Source: Flavobacterium cheongpyeongense
GTDB taxonomy: Bacteria > Bacteroidota > Bacteroidia > Flavobacteriales > Flavobacteriaceae
Assembly (NCBI RefSeq): GCF_003202435.1
Contig: NZ_QJHK01000004.1
Location: 298,120-362,119 of the forward strand
Length of the DNA: 64,000 nucleotides
Direction of reading: 5' to 3'
Shown: in pieces, positions 36,263-44,690 of the stretch
How positions within the stretch are numbered: position 1 is the stretch's first letter
How the letters are laid out: every line of letters begins with the position of its first letter
Position numbers and translations under genes: made by a program
Notes under the pieces: generated by a model
Told to the model about the DNA's origin: nothing
Database searches by the model: none
Seen by the model: the letters and a program-made list of their open reading frames with translations, nothing else

Positions 36263-36784
36263 ATGAGTCAAATAATTATTCCAAATGAAATAATAACTAA
36301 TAAAATATATTTTATTAGAAATCAAAAAGTAATGTTAGACAGGGATTTAGCAGAACTATATGAGGTTGAACCAAGGAGATTAAGAGAACAAGTAAAAAGA
36401 AATAGTACAAAATTTCCTGAACATTTTATGTTTAGGTTAAATGAAATAGAAATTGAATTAATGGTGTCGCAAAATGCGATAACCTCAAAACAAAGTCTGG
36501 GAGGTTCATTGCCATATGTTTTTACAGAACACGGAGTTTTACAATTAGCCAGTGTTCTAAAAAGTGAAAGAGCAACTCAAATGAGCATTAAGATTATTGA
36601 AGTCTTTGTGAGTTTGCGAGATTTCCTGACTGATAATTTGAATTTAAAATTAGAAGTTGATATGATTAAGAAAAAACTAATTAATCATGACAAAAACATT
36701 GAGTTGGTCTTTACTTACTTAGATGAGTTGATGGACAAACAAGAAAATAAATTTGAAAGAACCAAAATAGGCTATAAAAAATAA
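36263..36784 (+). CDS. ORF6N domain DNA-binding protein inserted in the nuo operon
   Basis: A 173-residue protein whose first about 110 residues are an ORF6N domain, a phage-derived DNA-binding domain related to KilA-N/Bro: KIYFIRNQKVMLDRDLAELY, RRLREQVKRN, KFPEHFMFRLNEIE, LGGSLPYVFTEHGVLQLAS. The C-terminal part (LEVDMIKKKLINHDKNIELVFTYLDELM) is helical, probably coiled-coil. Start at ATG 36263; the longer frame begins inside the hairpin. It separates nuoH from nuoI, has A+T-rich composition, and no other phage genes are adjacent, so it is a solo insertion. Function unknown; a regulator binding the adjacent palindrome is a hypothesis. Confidence 0.88.
   Translation: MSQIIIPNEIITNKIYFIRNQKVMLDRDLAELYEVEPRRLREQVKRNSTKFPEHFMFRLNEIEIELMVSQNAITSKQSLGGSLPYVFTEHGVLQLASVLKSERATQMSIKIIEVFVSLRDFLTDNLNLKLEVDMIKKKLINHDKNIELVFTYLDELMDKQENKFERTKIGYKK
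36463..36479 (+). repeat. Internal copy of the hairpin core within the ORF6N gene
   Basis: GGTGTCGCAAAATGCGA, identical to 36203-36219 in the upstream hairpin. It encodes the conserved MVSQNAI region and is itself partly palindromic (TCGCA/TGCGA). Confidence 0.8.
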
Positions 36785-36804
36785 ATAATATTAATACCCA
36801 AATG

Positions 36805-36882
36805 TCCTAGCCCTGATAGAAGCGGTATCCTTTTTTGGCTTTTTCTGCCAAAAAAGATACAAGCGGATAGCAGGATTAGCTA
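36805..36882. repeat. Structured intergenic element (imperfect inverted repeat)
   Basis: Left half CCTAGCCCTGATAGAAGCGG.. and right half ..AAGCGGATAGCAGGATTAGC are imperfect reverse complements, closed by a perfect TTTTTTGGC / GCCAAAAAA stem with a 7-nt loop. From memory such AGCGGATAGC-containing elements occur between genes of other Flavobacterium genomes. It separates the ORF6N gene from nuoI. Confidence 0.65.
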
Positions 36883-36901
36883 CAAAATAAAAATAAAAGA
36901 A

Positions 36902-37447
36902 ATGTCTATAGAAACTATATCATTATCGGGTAGAAAGAAGTTGGTCTCTAACAAGGAGATGACTTTTTTGGAGCGATTGTATCTTGTGGCGATTGTAAAA
37001 GGTTTATTGATTACGATCAAACACTTTTTCAAAAAGAAAGCTACTATTCATTATCCGGAACAAGTACGTGAAATGAGCCCTGTGTATCGTGGTCAACACC
37101 AGCTGAAACGGGACGAACAAGGACGTGAAAACTGTACTGCCTGTGGATTATGTGCTTTGTCCTGCCCTGCAGAAGCGATTACAATGAAGGCTGCCGAGCG
37201 AAAAGCAGATGAAAAACATTTATACCGAGAAGAAAAATATGCTTCTATCTACGAAATCAATATGCTACGTTGTATATTTTGCGGTTTATGTGAAGAAGCT
37301 TGTCCGAAAGATGCAATTTATCTGACTACATCAAAAGTATTGGTTCCTTCCAGTTATGAAAGAGAAGATTTCATTTTTGGAAAAGACAGATTGGTGATGC
37401 CTCTTGATGTGGCGATGAAAAATGCTCAACTTAATAATGCTAACTAA
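36902..37447 (+). CDS. nuoI: NADH-quinone oxidoreductase subunit I
   Basis: Ferredoxin-like subunit with two [4Fe-4S] clusters (N6a, N6b), 181 residues. Ligand motifs are CTACGLCALSCPAEAI and CIFCGLCEEACPKDAI, both complete. It passes electrons toward NuoB. Its stop abuts the nuoJ start. Confidence 0.98.
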   Translation: MSIETISLSGRKKLVSNKEMTFLERLYLVAIVKGLLITIKHFFKKKATIHYPEQVREMSPVYRGQHQLKRDEQGRENCTACGLCALSCPAEAITMKAAERKADEKHLYREEKYASIYEINMLRCIFCGLCEEACPKDAIYLTTSKVLVPSSYEREDFIFGKDRLVMPLDVAMKNAQLNNAN

Positions 37448-37987
37448 ATGATACATATTCCTGATTTTGCTCATGCAACTACTGTACAAGTACTATTTTG
37501 TTTCTTAGCGTTTATAACGGTTATTACTGCTTTTTTGACCATTTTTAGTAGAAATCCAATTCACAGCGCTATTTATTTAGTGATTTGTTTCTTTTCGATT
37601 GCGGGTCATTATTTGTTATTAAATGCCCAGTTTTTGGCAATTGTACATATTATAGTCTACTCGGGTGCGATTATGATTCTGTTCCTGTTTACGATTATGT
37701 TAATGAATCTCAATGAACGCCATCAGGTACACAGACCCAGAATTACACGTTTGGGCGCTATTGTTTCTTTCTGTTTGATTGTGATTGTATTGATTACAAT
37801 TTTTATCAATTCGAAACCAATAGTTGGAGATTATGATTCTACAGGAGAAGATTTTCAATCGATAAAAGTTTTGGGTAAAATATTATTGAACGAATATATG
37901 GTTCCGTTTGAATTTGCGTCGATCTTGCTTTTAGTAGCGATGATTGGAACTGTATTATTGTCTAAAAAAGAAAAATTAAATAAATAA
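37448..37987 (+). CDS. nuoJ: NADH-quinone oxidoreductase subunit J
   Basis: Membrane subunit, 179 residues, five transmembrane helices. Conserved [20 protein letters not shown] and the helix 3 region [16 protein letters not shown] are present. The last base of its stop is shared with the nuoK start. Confidence 0.96.
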   Translation: MIHIPDFAHATTVQVLFCFLAFITVITAFLTIFSRNPIHSAIYLVICFFSIAGHYLLLNAQFLAIVHIIVYSGAIMILFLFTIMLMNLNERHQVHRPRITRLGAIVSFCLIVIVLITIFINSKPIVGDYDSTGEDFQSIKVLGKILLNEYMVPFEFASILLLVAMIGTVLLSKKEKLNK

Positions 37988-38307
37988 TGGGTAATATATT
38001 AAATCAAATAGGTATTGAAAACTACATCTTTTTGTGTGTTGTACTTTTCTGTATTGGTATTTTTGGTGTATTGTACAGACGAAATGCGATTATCGTTTTT
38101 ATGTCTATCGAAATCATGCTGAATGCAGTAAACCTTTTATTTGTTGCTTTTTCGACTTATCATCAGGATGCACAGGGACAGGTATTTGTGTTCTTTTCGA
38201 TGGCAGTTGCAGCGGCTGAAGTTGCAGTTGGATTGGCTATTTTAGTTTCGATCTTTAGAAATTTAGGTTCGATTAGTATCGATAATTTAAAAAATTTAAA
38301 AGGATAA
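37987..38307 (+). CDS. nuoK: NADH-quinone oxidoreductase subunit K
   Basis: Small membrane subunit related to MrpC, 106 residues, three helices. The essential Glu in helix 2 ([16 protein letters not shown]) and that in helix 3 ([13 protein letters not shown]) are present. Overlaps nuoJ by one base and abuts nuoL. Confidence 0.97.
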   Translation: MGNILNQIGIENYIFLCVVLFCIGIFGVLYRRNAIIVFMSIEIMLNAVNLLFVAFSTYHQDAQGQVFVFFSMAVAAAEVAVGLAILVSIFRNLGSISIDNLKNLKG

Positions 38308-40203
38308 ATGGAAATGGATACCAATTTAGCTTTAGTTTTAGTTTTAACTCCTTTTTTAGGATTTCTAATCAATGTTTTTTTAGGGAAAAGCTTAGGAAAA
38401 ACAGTTTCCGGAATTATCGGAACAGTTGCTGTAGCAATCTCCTTTATAGTTACTCTAGTTCTTTTTAATCAGATTTCTTCAACCGGGAAAGCCATTCAGG
38501 TGACTTTATTTGAATGGATTCAGATTAGCAATCTTAAAATTGATCTTGGATTTTTATTAGATCAGTTATCGGTTCTTTGGCTGCTTTTCGTAACCGGAAT
38601 CGGATCTTTGATTCACTTATATTCTATCAGCTATATGCACGATGATGAGAATATGCACAAATTCTTTTCTTACCTGAACTTGTTTGTATTCTTTATGATT
38701 ACTCTTGTAATAGGAAGCAACTTATTAGTGCTGTTTATTGGCTGGGAAGGTGTTGGACTTTGCTCGTACCTGTTAATCGGGTTCTGGCATAAAAATCAGG
38801 ATTATAATGATGCTGCGAAAAAAGCTTTCATCATGAACAGAATTGGAGATTTAGGTCTTTTGATTGGAATGTTTATTTTAGGATATACTTTTAAAACACT
38901 AGATTATAGTGAATTAAAACAAACTATTCTAACGATTCATTATGAGCCTCAAATTGTATGGAATATATCTATTGCGGCATTATGTTTGTTTATAGGGGCT
39001 TGTGGTAAATCTGCTCAAATTCCGTTATACACCTGGTTACCTGATGCAATGGCTGGACCAACTCCGGTTTCTGCATTAATCCACGCCGCAACGATGGTAA
39101 CAGCAGGTATTTTTATGGTAACAAGATTAAATTTTGTTTTTGACCTTGCAACAGATGTTCAAACTGTAATCGCTATTATTGGTGCTATCACTTCATTAGT
39201 AGCTGCAACAATAGGTTTAGTTCAGACAGATATTAAAAAAGTATTGGCCTACTCTACCGTTTCACAATTAGGACTAATGTTTTTAGCGTTGGGATTCGGT
39301 GCTTATGAAGTAGCCGTATTTCACGTAATCACACATGCTTTCTTCAAAGCTTGCTTATTCTTAGGTTCAGGTTCTGTCATTCACGGTTTACACGGAGAGC
39401 AGGATATGCGTAAAATGGGTGGTTTGCGTAAAGCAATGCCAATCACGTTCTGGACGATGATGATTTCTTCATTAGCGATTTCAGGAGTTCCATTTTTCTC
39501 TGGATTCTTCTCTAAGGACGAAATATTAATGACTGCTTTTCATCATAGTATTCCTTTATACGTTATTGGATCTATTGCTTCTATCATGACAGCGTTTTAT
39601 ATGTTTAGATTAATGTTCTTAACTTTCTTTAAAGAATTTAGAGGAACTGAAGAGCAAAAACATCATTTACACGAAAGCGGTTCCTTAATTACTATTCCGC
39701 TTATCATCTTAGCTATTTTAGCAGCTTTTGGAGGATTAATCAGTTTACCTGGACACAGTTGGTTAAATGAATATCTTGCTCCGCTTTTCACGAAAGTGGC
39801 CGGCGAAGAACATCATTTAGGTGCAACTGAATATAGTCTTATGGGAGTTGCTGTTTTAGGCGGGTTACTAGGAATTTTAATTGCTTACATCAAATATTTC
39901 AAACAAGATAATGTTCCTGAATCTGATGAAAATATTACAGGCTTGAGCAAAGTTTTATATAACAAATATTATGTTGATGAAGCTTATGATGCACTGTTTG
40001 TTGCTCCGGTAAACTTTTTATCAAAATTCTTTAGGGATTATATTGAAACAGGTTTATCTGCCCTTGTTTTCGGATTTGGCAAAGTGGCAAATGAAATTGC
40101 TATTCAGGGAAAAAGATTACAATCTGGAAGTATCGGATTATATCTATTTGTTTTTGTTTTAGGAATGTGTGCCATTATTTCCTATATATTTTTAGCTCAA
40201 TAA
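38308..40203 (+). CDS. nuoL: NADH-quinone oxidoreductase subunit L
   Basis: Distal antiporter-like proton-pumping subunit, 631 residues with about 15-16 transmembrane helices and a C-terminal lateral helix. Conserved segments include GWEGVGLCSYLLIGFW, AFIMNRIGDLGLLIG, CGKSAQIPLYTWLPDAMAGP and PVSALIHAATMVTAGI, containing the key Glu and Lys residues. Normal length. Confidence 0.98.
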   Translation: MEMDTNLALVLVLTPFLGFLINVFLGKSLGKTVSGIIGTVAVAISFIVTLVLFNQISSTGKAIQVTLFEWIQISNLKIDLGFLLDQLSVLWLLFVTGIGSLIHLYSISYMHDDENMHKFFSYLNLFVFFMITLVIGSNLLVLFIGWEGVGLCSYLLIGFWHKNQDYNDAAKKAFIMNRIGDLGLLIGMFILGYTFKTLDYSELKQTILTIHYEPQIVWNISIAALCLFIGACGKSAQIPLYTWLPDAMAGPTPVSALIHAATMVTAGIFMVTRLNFVFDLATDVQTVIAIIGAITSLVAATIGLVQTDIKKVLAYSTVSQLGLMFLALGFGAYEVAVFHVITHAFFKACLFLGSGSVIHGLHGEQDMRKMGGLRKAMPITFWTMMISSLAISGVPFFSGFFSKDEILMTAFHHSIPLYVIGSIASIMTAFYMFRLMFLTFFKEFRGTEEQKHHLHESGSLITIPLIILAILAAFGGLISLPGHSWLNEYLAPLFTKVAGEEHHLGATEYSLMGVAVLGGLLGILIAYIKYFKQDNVPESDENITGLSKVLYNKYYVDEAYDALFVAPVNFLSKFFRDYIETGLSALVFGFGKVANEIAIQGKRLQSGSIGLYLFVFVLGMCAIISYIFLAQ

Positions 40204-40213
40204 TTTTATAACT

Positions 40214-41656
40214 ATGAACGTTTCTACTATATTAATCATACTCTTAATTGGTGCATTTGCCACTTATTTTTCTGGTGACAAACTGGCTCCAAAAGTTGCA
40301 TTGCTTTTTAGTTTAGCAGCTTTAGGATGTTCAATTGTATTATTGGCTAACTATAACGCTGGTGAAAATATCAGCGTAATCAATGCCTGGATTACACAGC
40401 CTAAAATTTCTTTTGCCTTAAATGGGGACGGATTAGGACTGGCAATGGTTTTATTAACCGCTGCCCTTAATCCTGTTATCATATTTTCTTCTTTCGGAAA
40501 TGAATATAAAAATGCTAAAGGTTTTTATGCTTTAATTTTATTTATGGCTTTTGCAATGACAGGGACTTTCCTTGCTGCAGATGGTCTTTTATATTACATT
40601 TTCTGGGAGTTAGCACTTATTCCAATTTACTTTATTGCTTTAATTTGGGGTAATGGTGATCTTGAGGAACGGAAAAAAGCAGTTGTTAAATTCTTTATTT
40701 ATACACTTGCCGGTTCCTTATTTATGCTCGTTGCTTTTATTTATTTATCGCAAAAAGCAAATGGCAGCTTTTTAATTGAAGATTTGTACAAGGTAGAATT
40801 ATCTGCTTGTGAGCAACTTTGGATATTTCTGGCATTCTTTTTAGCGTACGCTATTAAAATTCCAATTATACCTTTTCACACCTGGCAGGCAAATGTATAC
40901 CAAAAAGCACCAACTGTTGGAACTATGCTTTTATCCGGTATCATGCTTAAAATGGGATTGTACAGTGTAATTCGCTGGCAATTGCCAATTGCACCACTAG
41001 CTGCAAAAGAGTATATGAATATCTTTATCGCTCTTGGAATCTCAGGAGTTATTTACGGATCTATTGTAGCTTTAAGACAAAAAGATGTAAAGAAATTATT
41101 AGCTTATTCTTCTTTAGCCCACGTGGGATTAATTGCTGCAGCATCTTATACCTTAACTCTTGATGGCTTACGCGGAGCCGTTTTACAAATGATCGCTCAC
41201 GGTTTTGTTGTGGTTGGATTATTCTACGCTGCCGAAATAATTTTTAGAAGATACGAAACAAGAAATATTTCAGAGATGGGAGGCATTCGCTCGCAGTCTC
41301 CAAAATTTGCTTCTATGTTTTTAATTTTGGTTTTAGCTTCAGTAGCTTTACCGGGTACTTTTAATTTTGTTGGAGAATTTACTGTTTTGTATAGCCTTTC
41401 CCAAATCAATATCTGGTTTGCTGTTTTAGGCGGAAGTACTATTATTTTAGGAGCGTATTACATGCTGAAAATGTTCCAGAATGTAATGTTGGGAGAAACC
41501 AACCCGAAAACTTTTGCCGATGTTTCTGTTAACGAAGGGATTTCATTAGTGGTTATTATTGGTGTATTGCTGTTCTTCGGATTTTATCCTAAACCAATTA
41601 CAGATTTAATCACACCAAGTTTAGAAACGATTTTAAACGTTATCAATAAAAATTAA
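40214..41656 (+). CDS. nuoM: NADH-quinone oxidoreductase subunit M
   Basis: Antiporter-like proton-pumping subunit, 480 residues, about 14 transmembrane helices. Signatures: FWELALIPIYFIALIWGNG with the helix 5 Glu, FLAYAIKIPIIPFHTWQAN with the helix 7 Lys, and MIAHGFVVVGLFYAAEIIFRR. Starts 10 nt after nuoL. Confidence 0.98.
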   Translation: MNVSTILIILLIGAFATYFSGDKLAPKVALLFSLAALGCSIVLLANYNAGENISVINAWITQPKISFALNGDGLGLAMVLLTAALNPVIIFSSFGNEYKNAKGFYALILFMAFAMTGTFLAADGLLYYIFWELALIPIYFIALIWGNGDLEERKKAVVKFFIYTLAGSLFMLVAFIYLSQKANGSFLIEDLYKVELSACEQLWIFLAFFLAYAIKIPIIPFHTWQANVYQKAPTVGTMLLSGIMLKMGLYSVIRWQLPIAPLAAKEYMNIFIALGISGVIYGSIVALRQKDVKKLLAYSSLAHVGLIAAASYTLTLDGLRGAVLQMIAHGFVVVGLFYAAEIIFRRYETRNISEMGGIRSQSPKFASMFLILVLASVALPGTFNFVGEFTVLYSLSQINIWFAVLGGSTIILGAYYMLKMFQNVMLGETNPKTFADVSVNEGISLVVIIGVLLFFGFYPKPITDLITPSLETILNVINKN

Positions 41657-41711
41657 GATTTTATAAAAATAAATTAGGGCGTTTTAGATTTCCTAAATCA
41701 AAAAAACAAAA

Positions 41712-43103
41712 ATGAATACATTAATAGCTATAACAGGATTGGGTATTTTTTGCCTATTGTTTGAAATTCTAAACTTTAGAAAAGGCATTATTCCATTTAC
41801 CATTTTAGGTTTATTGGGTGTCCTGGCACTTAACTTTTGTGAGTTTGGATCAACAGAAAGTTATTACAATAATATGATTATGGTGAGTAGATTTTCTACT
41901 ACTTTTTCATCATTATTTATTGTATTGACGATTTTTCTTGTGGCCTTAAGTCATAATTTTTATGAAAATCACCCCACTAAAATTTCAGATTTTGTTGCTA
42001 TAAAAATATTTTTATTAGCCGGAGGAGTTGCAATGGTCTCTTTTGGAAACTTGGCGATGTTTTTCTTAGGCATCGAAATTTTATCAATCGCATTGTATGT
42101 CCTCGCTGCAAGTGAGCGTTTGAATCTGAAGAGCAACGAAGCAGGAATGAAATACTTTTTGATGGGTTCATTCGCATCCGGGATTATTTTATTCGGTATC
42201 TGTTTGATCTATGGAGCTATGGGAAGTTTTGATGTAGTCGAAATCAGCACCTATTCATTATCTGCCGAATTGCCTGTCTGGTTCCCAATCGGAATGGTTT
42301 TAGTAACAATCGGAATGTTATTTAAAATAGCCGCAGTTCCTTTTCACTTTTGGGCTCCGGATGTGTATGAAGGTTCTCCTGCATTGACAACTGCTTTAAT
42401 GAGTACACTTGCAAAAGTAGTAGCAATTGCTACTCTTTTTAAATTAATTTCGTCATTAAATTTTATTCCTTCATTAGAAAATCAAGACCATTTAAGTACT
42501 TTCGAGAATATTATTATCTTTATTTCAATTGCTTCAATGACCGTTGGTAACATTATGGCATTGCGTCAGGCAAATGTAAAACGTATGCTGGCTTTCTCTG
42601 GAATTTCTCATGCAGGTTTTATGTTAATGACTTTTTTAACTGTAGCAACTTCAGCAGGTGTTTTACTATACTACACTGCAGCATATGCTTTGGCTGGAAT
42701 AGCTGCTTTTAGTGTTATTTTGTATGTGTGCAAAAATCAGCATAACGAAGATATCACAAACTTTCATGGTTTAGGAAAAACAAATCCTTTATTGGCAGCA
42801 ATTCTTACTGCTTCGCTTTTATCAATGGCCGGTATTCCTATTTTCTCCGGTTTTTTTGCCAAATTATTTTTGTTTAACCAGACGATTCAGGCTGGTCATA
42901 TCGCTGTTGTAATTGTAGCTGTTATTAATTCTATTATCAGTGTTGGTTATTATTTCAAACTGATATTGGCTATGTATTCAAAAGAACCAAATCAGGAACG
43001 TACCGGAAAACCATTTCTTATCTATGCTGTCGCAATGATCTCGATTGCCCTGAACATTATTTTAGGTCTATTTCCATCATTGGTCTTAGATTTATTAAAT
43101 TAG
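41712..43103 (+). CDS. nuoN: NADH-quinone oxidoreductase subunit N
   Basis: Third antiporter-like subunit, 463 residues with about 14 helices. Conserved FLGIEILSIALYVLAA, FKIAAVPFHFWAPDVYEGSP and LAFSGISHAGFMLM are present. Last gene of the operon; a 55-nt spacer separates it from nuoM and a terminator follows. Confidence 0.98.
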   Translation: MNTLIAITGLGIFCLLFEILNFRKGIIPFTILGLLGVLALNFCEFGSTESYYNNMIMVSRFSTTFSSLFIVLTIFLVALSHNFYENHPTKISDFVAIKIFLLAGGVAMVSFGNLAMFFLGIEILSIALYVLAASERLNLKSNEAGMKYFLMGSFASGIILFGICLIYGAMGSFDVVEISTYSLSAELPVWFPIGMVLVTIGMLFKIAAVPFHFWAPDVYEGSPALTTALMSTLAKVVAIATLFKLISSLNFIPSLENQDHLSTFENIIIFISIASMTVGNIMALRQANVKRMLAFSGISHAGFMLMTFLTVATSAGVLLYYTAAYALAGIAAFSVILYVCKNQHNEDITNFHGLGKTNPLLAAILTASLLSMAGIPIFSGFFAKLFLFNQTIQAGHIAVVIVAVINSIISVGYYFKLILAMYSKEPNQERTGKPFLIYAVAMISIALNIILGLFPSLVLDLLN

Positions 43104-43127
43104 AACAGGTTTTCAATCCAAATACAT

Positions 43128-43164
43128 AAAAATCCATCCCCACTAAGGATGGATTTTATTTTTT
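43128..43164 (+). terminator. Terminator of the nuo operon
   Basis: AAAATCCATCC and GGATGGATTTT form an 11-bp stem with a 7-nt loop followed by ATTTTTT, 25 nt after nuoN. Confidence 0.85.
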
Positions 43165-43215
43165 AAGATGAATTTATTCAGAAGAAAAAATCATGTTAAA
43201 AATTTACTGAAATAA

Positions 43216-43244
43216 TTGAACATCAAAAAAACTGCTTATATTTG
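43216..43244 (+). promoter_or_regulatory. Promoter of the Bax-inhibitor-like gene
   Basis: TTG (43216-43218), 18-nt spacer, TATATTTG (43237-43244); the ATG is at 43269. Confidence 0.7.
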
Positions 43245-43268
43245 AATACAAATAAATGTATTAGAAAT

Positions 43269-44045
43269 ATGAACTTCAATTCGAAAAATCCATTTTTAAG
43301 TAACAAGCGTTTTTCATCAAATGCTGTGTCTAAAGCTTCTGAACAAGTACACGAAGCACAAATTATCGATTACAATCAGGAAATGAGCATTTCAGGGACA
43401 ATCAATAAAACAGCTATTTTGTTTTTATTACTATGTGCCGGAGCAATGCTGACATGGTGGATGGCATTTAACGGAATGAATGCAATGTTGCCAACTATTG
43501 GTGGTGCTATTGTTGCATTTATTTTAGTTTTAATTTCAGCATTCAAACCTCAGGCGTCTCCTTATTTAGCTCCGGGTTATGCTTTATTCGAAGGTTTATT
43601 TATTGGAGGGATCTCGGCAATTTTTGAAACCAGATTTCCAGGAATTGTAATTAACGCTGTTGGAGCAACTTTAGTTACCTTTTTAGTTTGTCTAGGGTTA
43701 TATAAATTTAAGATTGTAAAAGTTACAGAACAATTTAAATCAGTTGTTATTGCAGCAACATTAGCGATCGCAACTTATTATTTAATTTCCTGGTTAGTTT
43801 CAATGTTCACAAGTTTCACTCCTGTACATCATGGAAATTCGATGATGAGTATCGGAATTAGTGTTTTTGTAATTATTGTTGCTGCATTAAACCTGTTTTT
43901 AGATTTTGACCAAATCGAAAAAGGAGTACAACAAAGAATGCCAAAGTTTATGGAATGGTACGGAGCTATGGGACTTATGATTACATTAGTTTGGTTGTAT
44001 ATTGAATTCTTAAGATTGTTATCCAAAATATCAAGCAAAGATTAA
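43269..44045 (+). CDS. Bax inhibitor-1/YccA family membrane protein
   Basis: A 258-residue integral membrane protein with seven helices after a about 55-residue soluble N-terminus. It resembles the YccA-like subgroup (Bax_inhibitor_1): INKTAILFLLLCAGAMLTWW in helix 1, YALFEGLFIGGISAIFE in helix 3, and the C-terminal WYGAMGLMITLVWLYIEFLR. Homologues are proton-sensitive calcium leak channels or FtsH modulators; which applies is unknown. ATG 43269 is chosen over an upstream TTG that falls in the promoter's -7 box. Monocistronic. Confidence 0.9.
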   Translation: MNFNSKNPFLSNKRFSSNAVSKASEQVHEAQIIDYNQEMSISGTINKTAILFLLLCAGAMLTWWMAFNGMNAMLPTIGGAIVAFILVLISAFKPQASPYLAPGYALFEGLFIGGISAIFETRFPGIVINAVGATLVTFLVCLGLYKFKIVKVTEQFKSVVIAATLAIATYYLISWLVSMFTSFTPVHHGNSMMSIGISVFVIIVAALNLFLDFDQIEKGVQQRMPKFMEWYGAMGLMITLVWLYIEFLRLLSKISSKD

Positions 44046-44065
44046 TTCTTTTCATATAAAACACG

Positions 44066-44099
44066 AAAGCCTTTTTGAAAATTCAAAAAGGCTTTTTTT
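44066..44099. terminator. Bidirectional terminator
   Basis: AAAGCCTTTTTGAA and TTCAAAAAGGCTTT form a perfect 14-bp stem with a two-base loop and T tract. Its right end touches the stop codon of the convergent PAS gene. Confidence 0.85.
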
Positions 44100-44613
44100 A
44101 TGCTGCTTTTTCAAAGGCTATAAAATGTGATATCTTTCCACTTATATTAAAAACCGGAAAACCTTGAATATTGCAAACATAAGTTTCTCCAGATTTTTTA
44201 TAATTTAAAATGGTCTTTTCAAAAGGAATTTGTTTTTCGATTGCACCTCTAATTTCTCTTAAAACTAAAGCCGAAGTCATAGGCCCCTGAAACATTTTTG
44301 GTTTTTTCCCTAAGACTTCTTTCTCTGTATAACCTGACATTGCATAAATACCCTCTGAAGCAAAAACTATTTTTTGTTCTAAATCAGTAATTAATACAAC
44401 CTGATTTTTCAAGCGGTCATTGATATTTAAATCCGTTATATTCCATTTAAATTGACGGGAAATATTTTTGATCTTTTTTGCATCAGAAGAATATATTTTA
44501 AGATCATTTAAGGATTCATAATGAAAATCCCAACAAAGTATGGGAACAGAGTTGCAATTTAAATTTGCCTTAGATCCATCGATAAGGTCTAAATGAAGAT
44601 TTACAGAATTCAT
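44098..44613 (-). CDS. Single-domain PAS protein
   Basis: A 171-residue cytoplasmic protein with one PAS domain at about residues 68-168 (VVLITDLEQKIVFASEGIYA, MSGYTEKEVLG, then FEKTILNYKKSGETYVCNIQ). No kinase, HTH or GGDEF output domain is attached. The sequence GKKPKMFQGP (102-111) aligns with the LOV signature GxNCRFLQGP, but the flavin-reactive Cys position is Pro105, so it cannot form the LOV photoadduct. It may bind another ligand or act as a protein-interaction module. Start ATG 44613. Confidence 0.85.
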   Translation of the reverse strand: MNSVNLHLDLIDGSKANLNCNSVPILCWDFHYESLNDLKIYSSDAKKIKNISRQFKWNITDLNINDRLKNQVVLITDLEQKIVFASEGIYAMSGYTEKEVLGKKPKMFQGPMTSALVLREIRGAIEKQIPFEKTILNYKKSGETYVCNIQGFPVFNISGKISHFIAFEKAA

Positions 44614-44690
44614 AAAAAAAATTTAATCTAAAATTAGTCAAATATTTTCTGAAATCTTATGCTTTTAATATTTAATACTTTAAAATCGAT

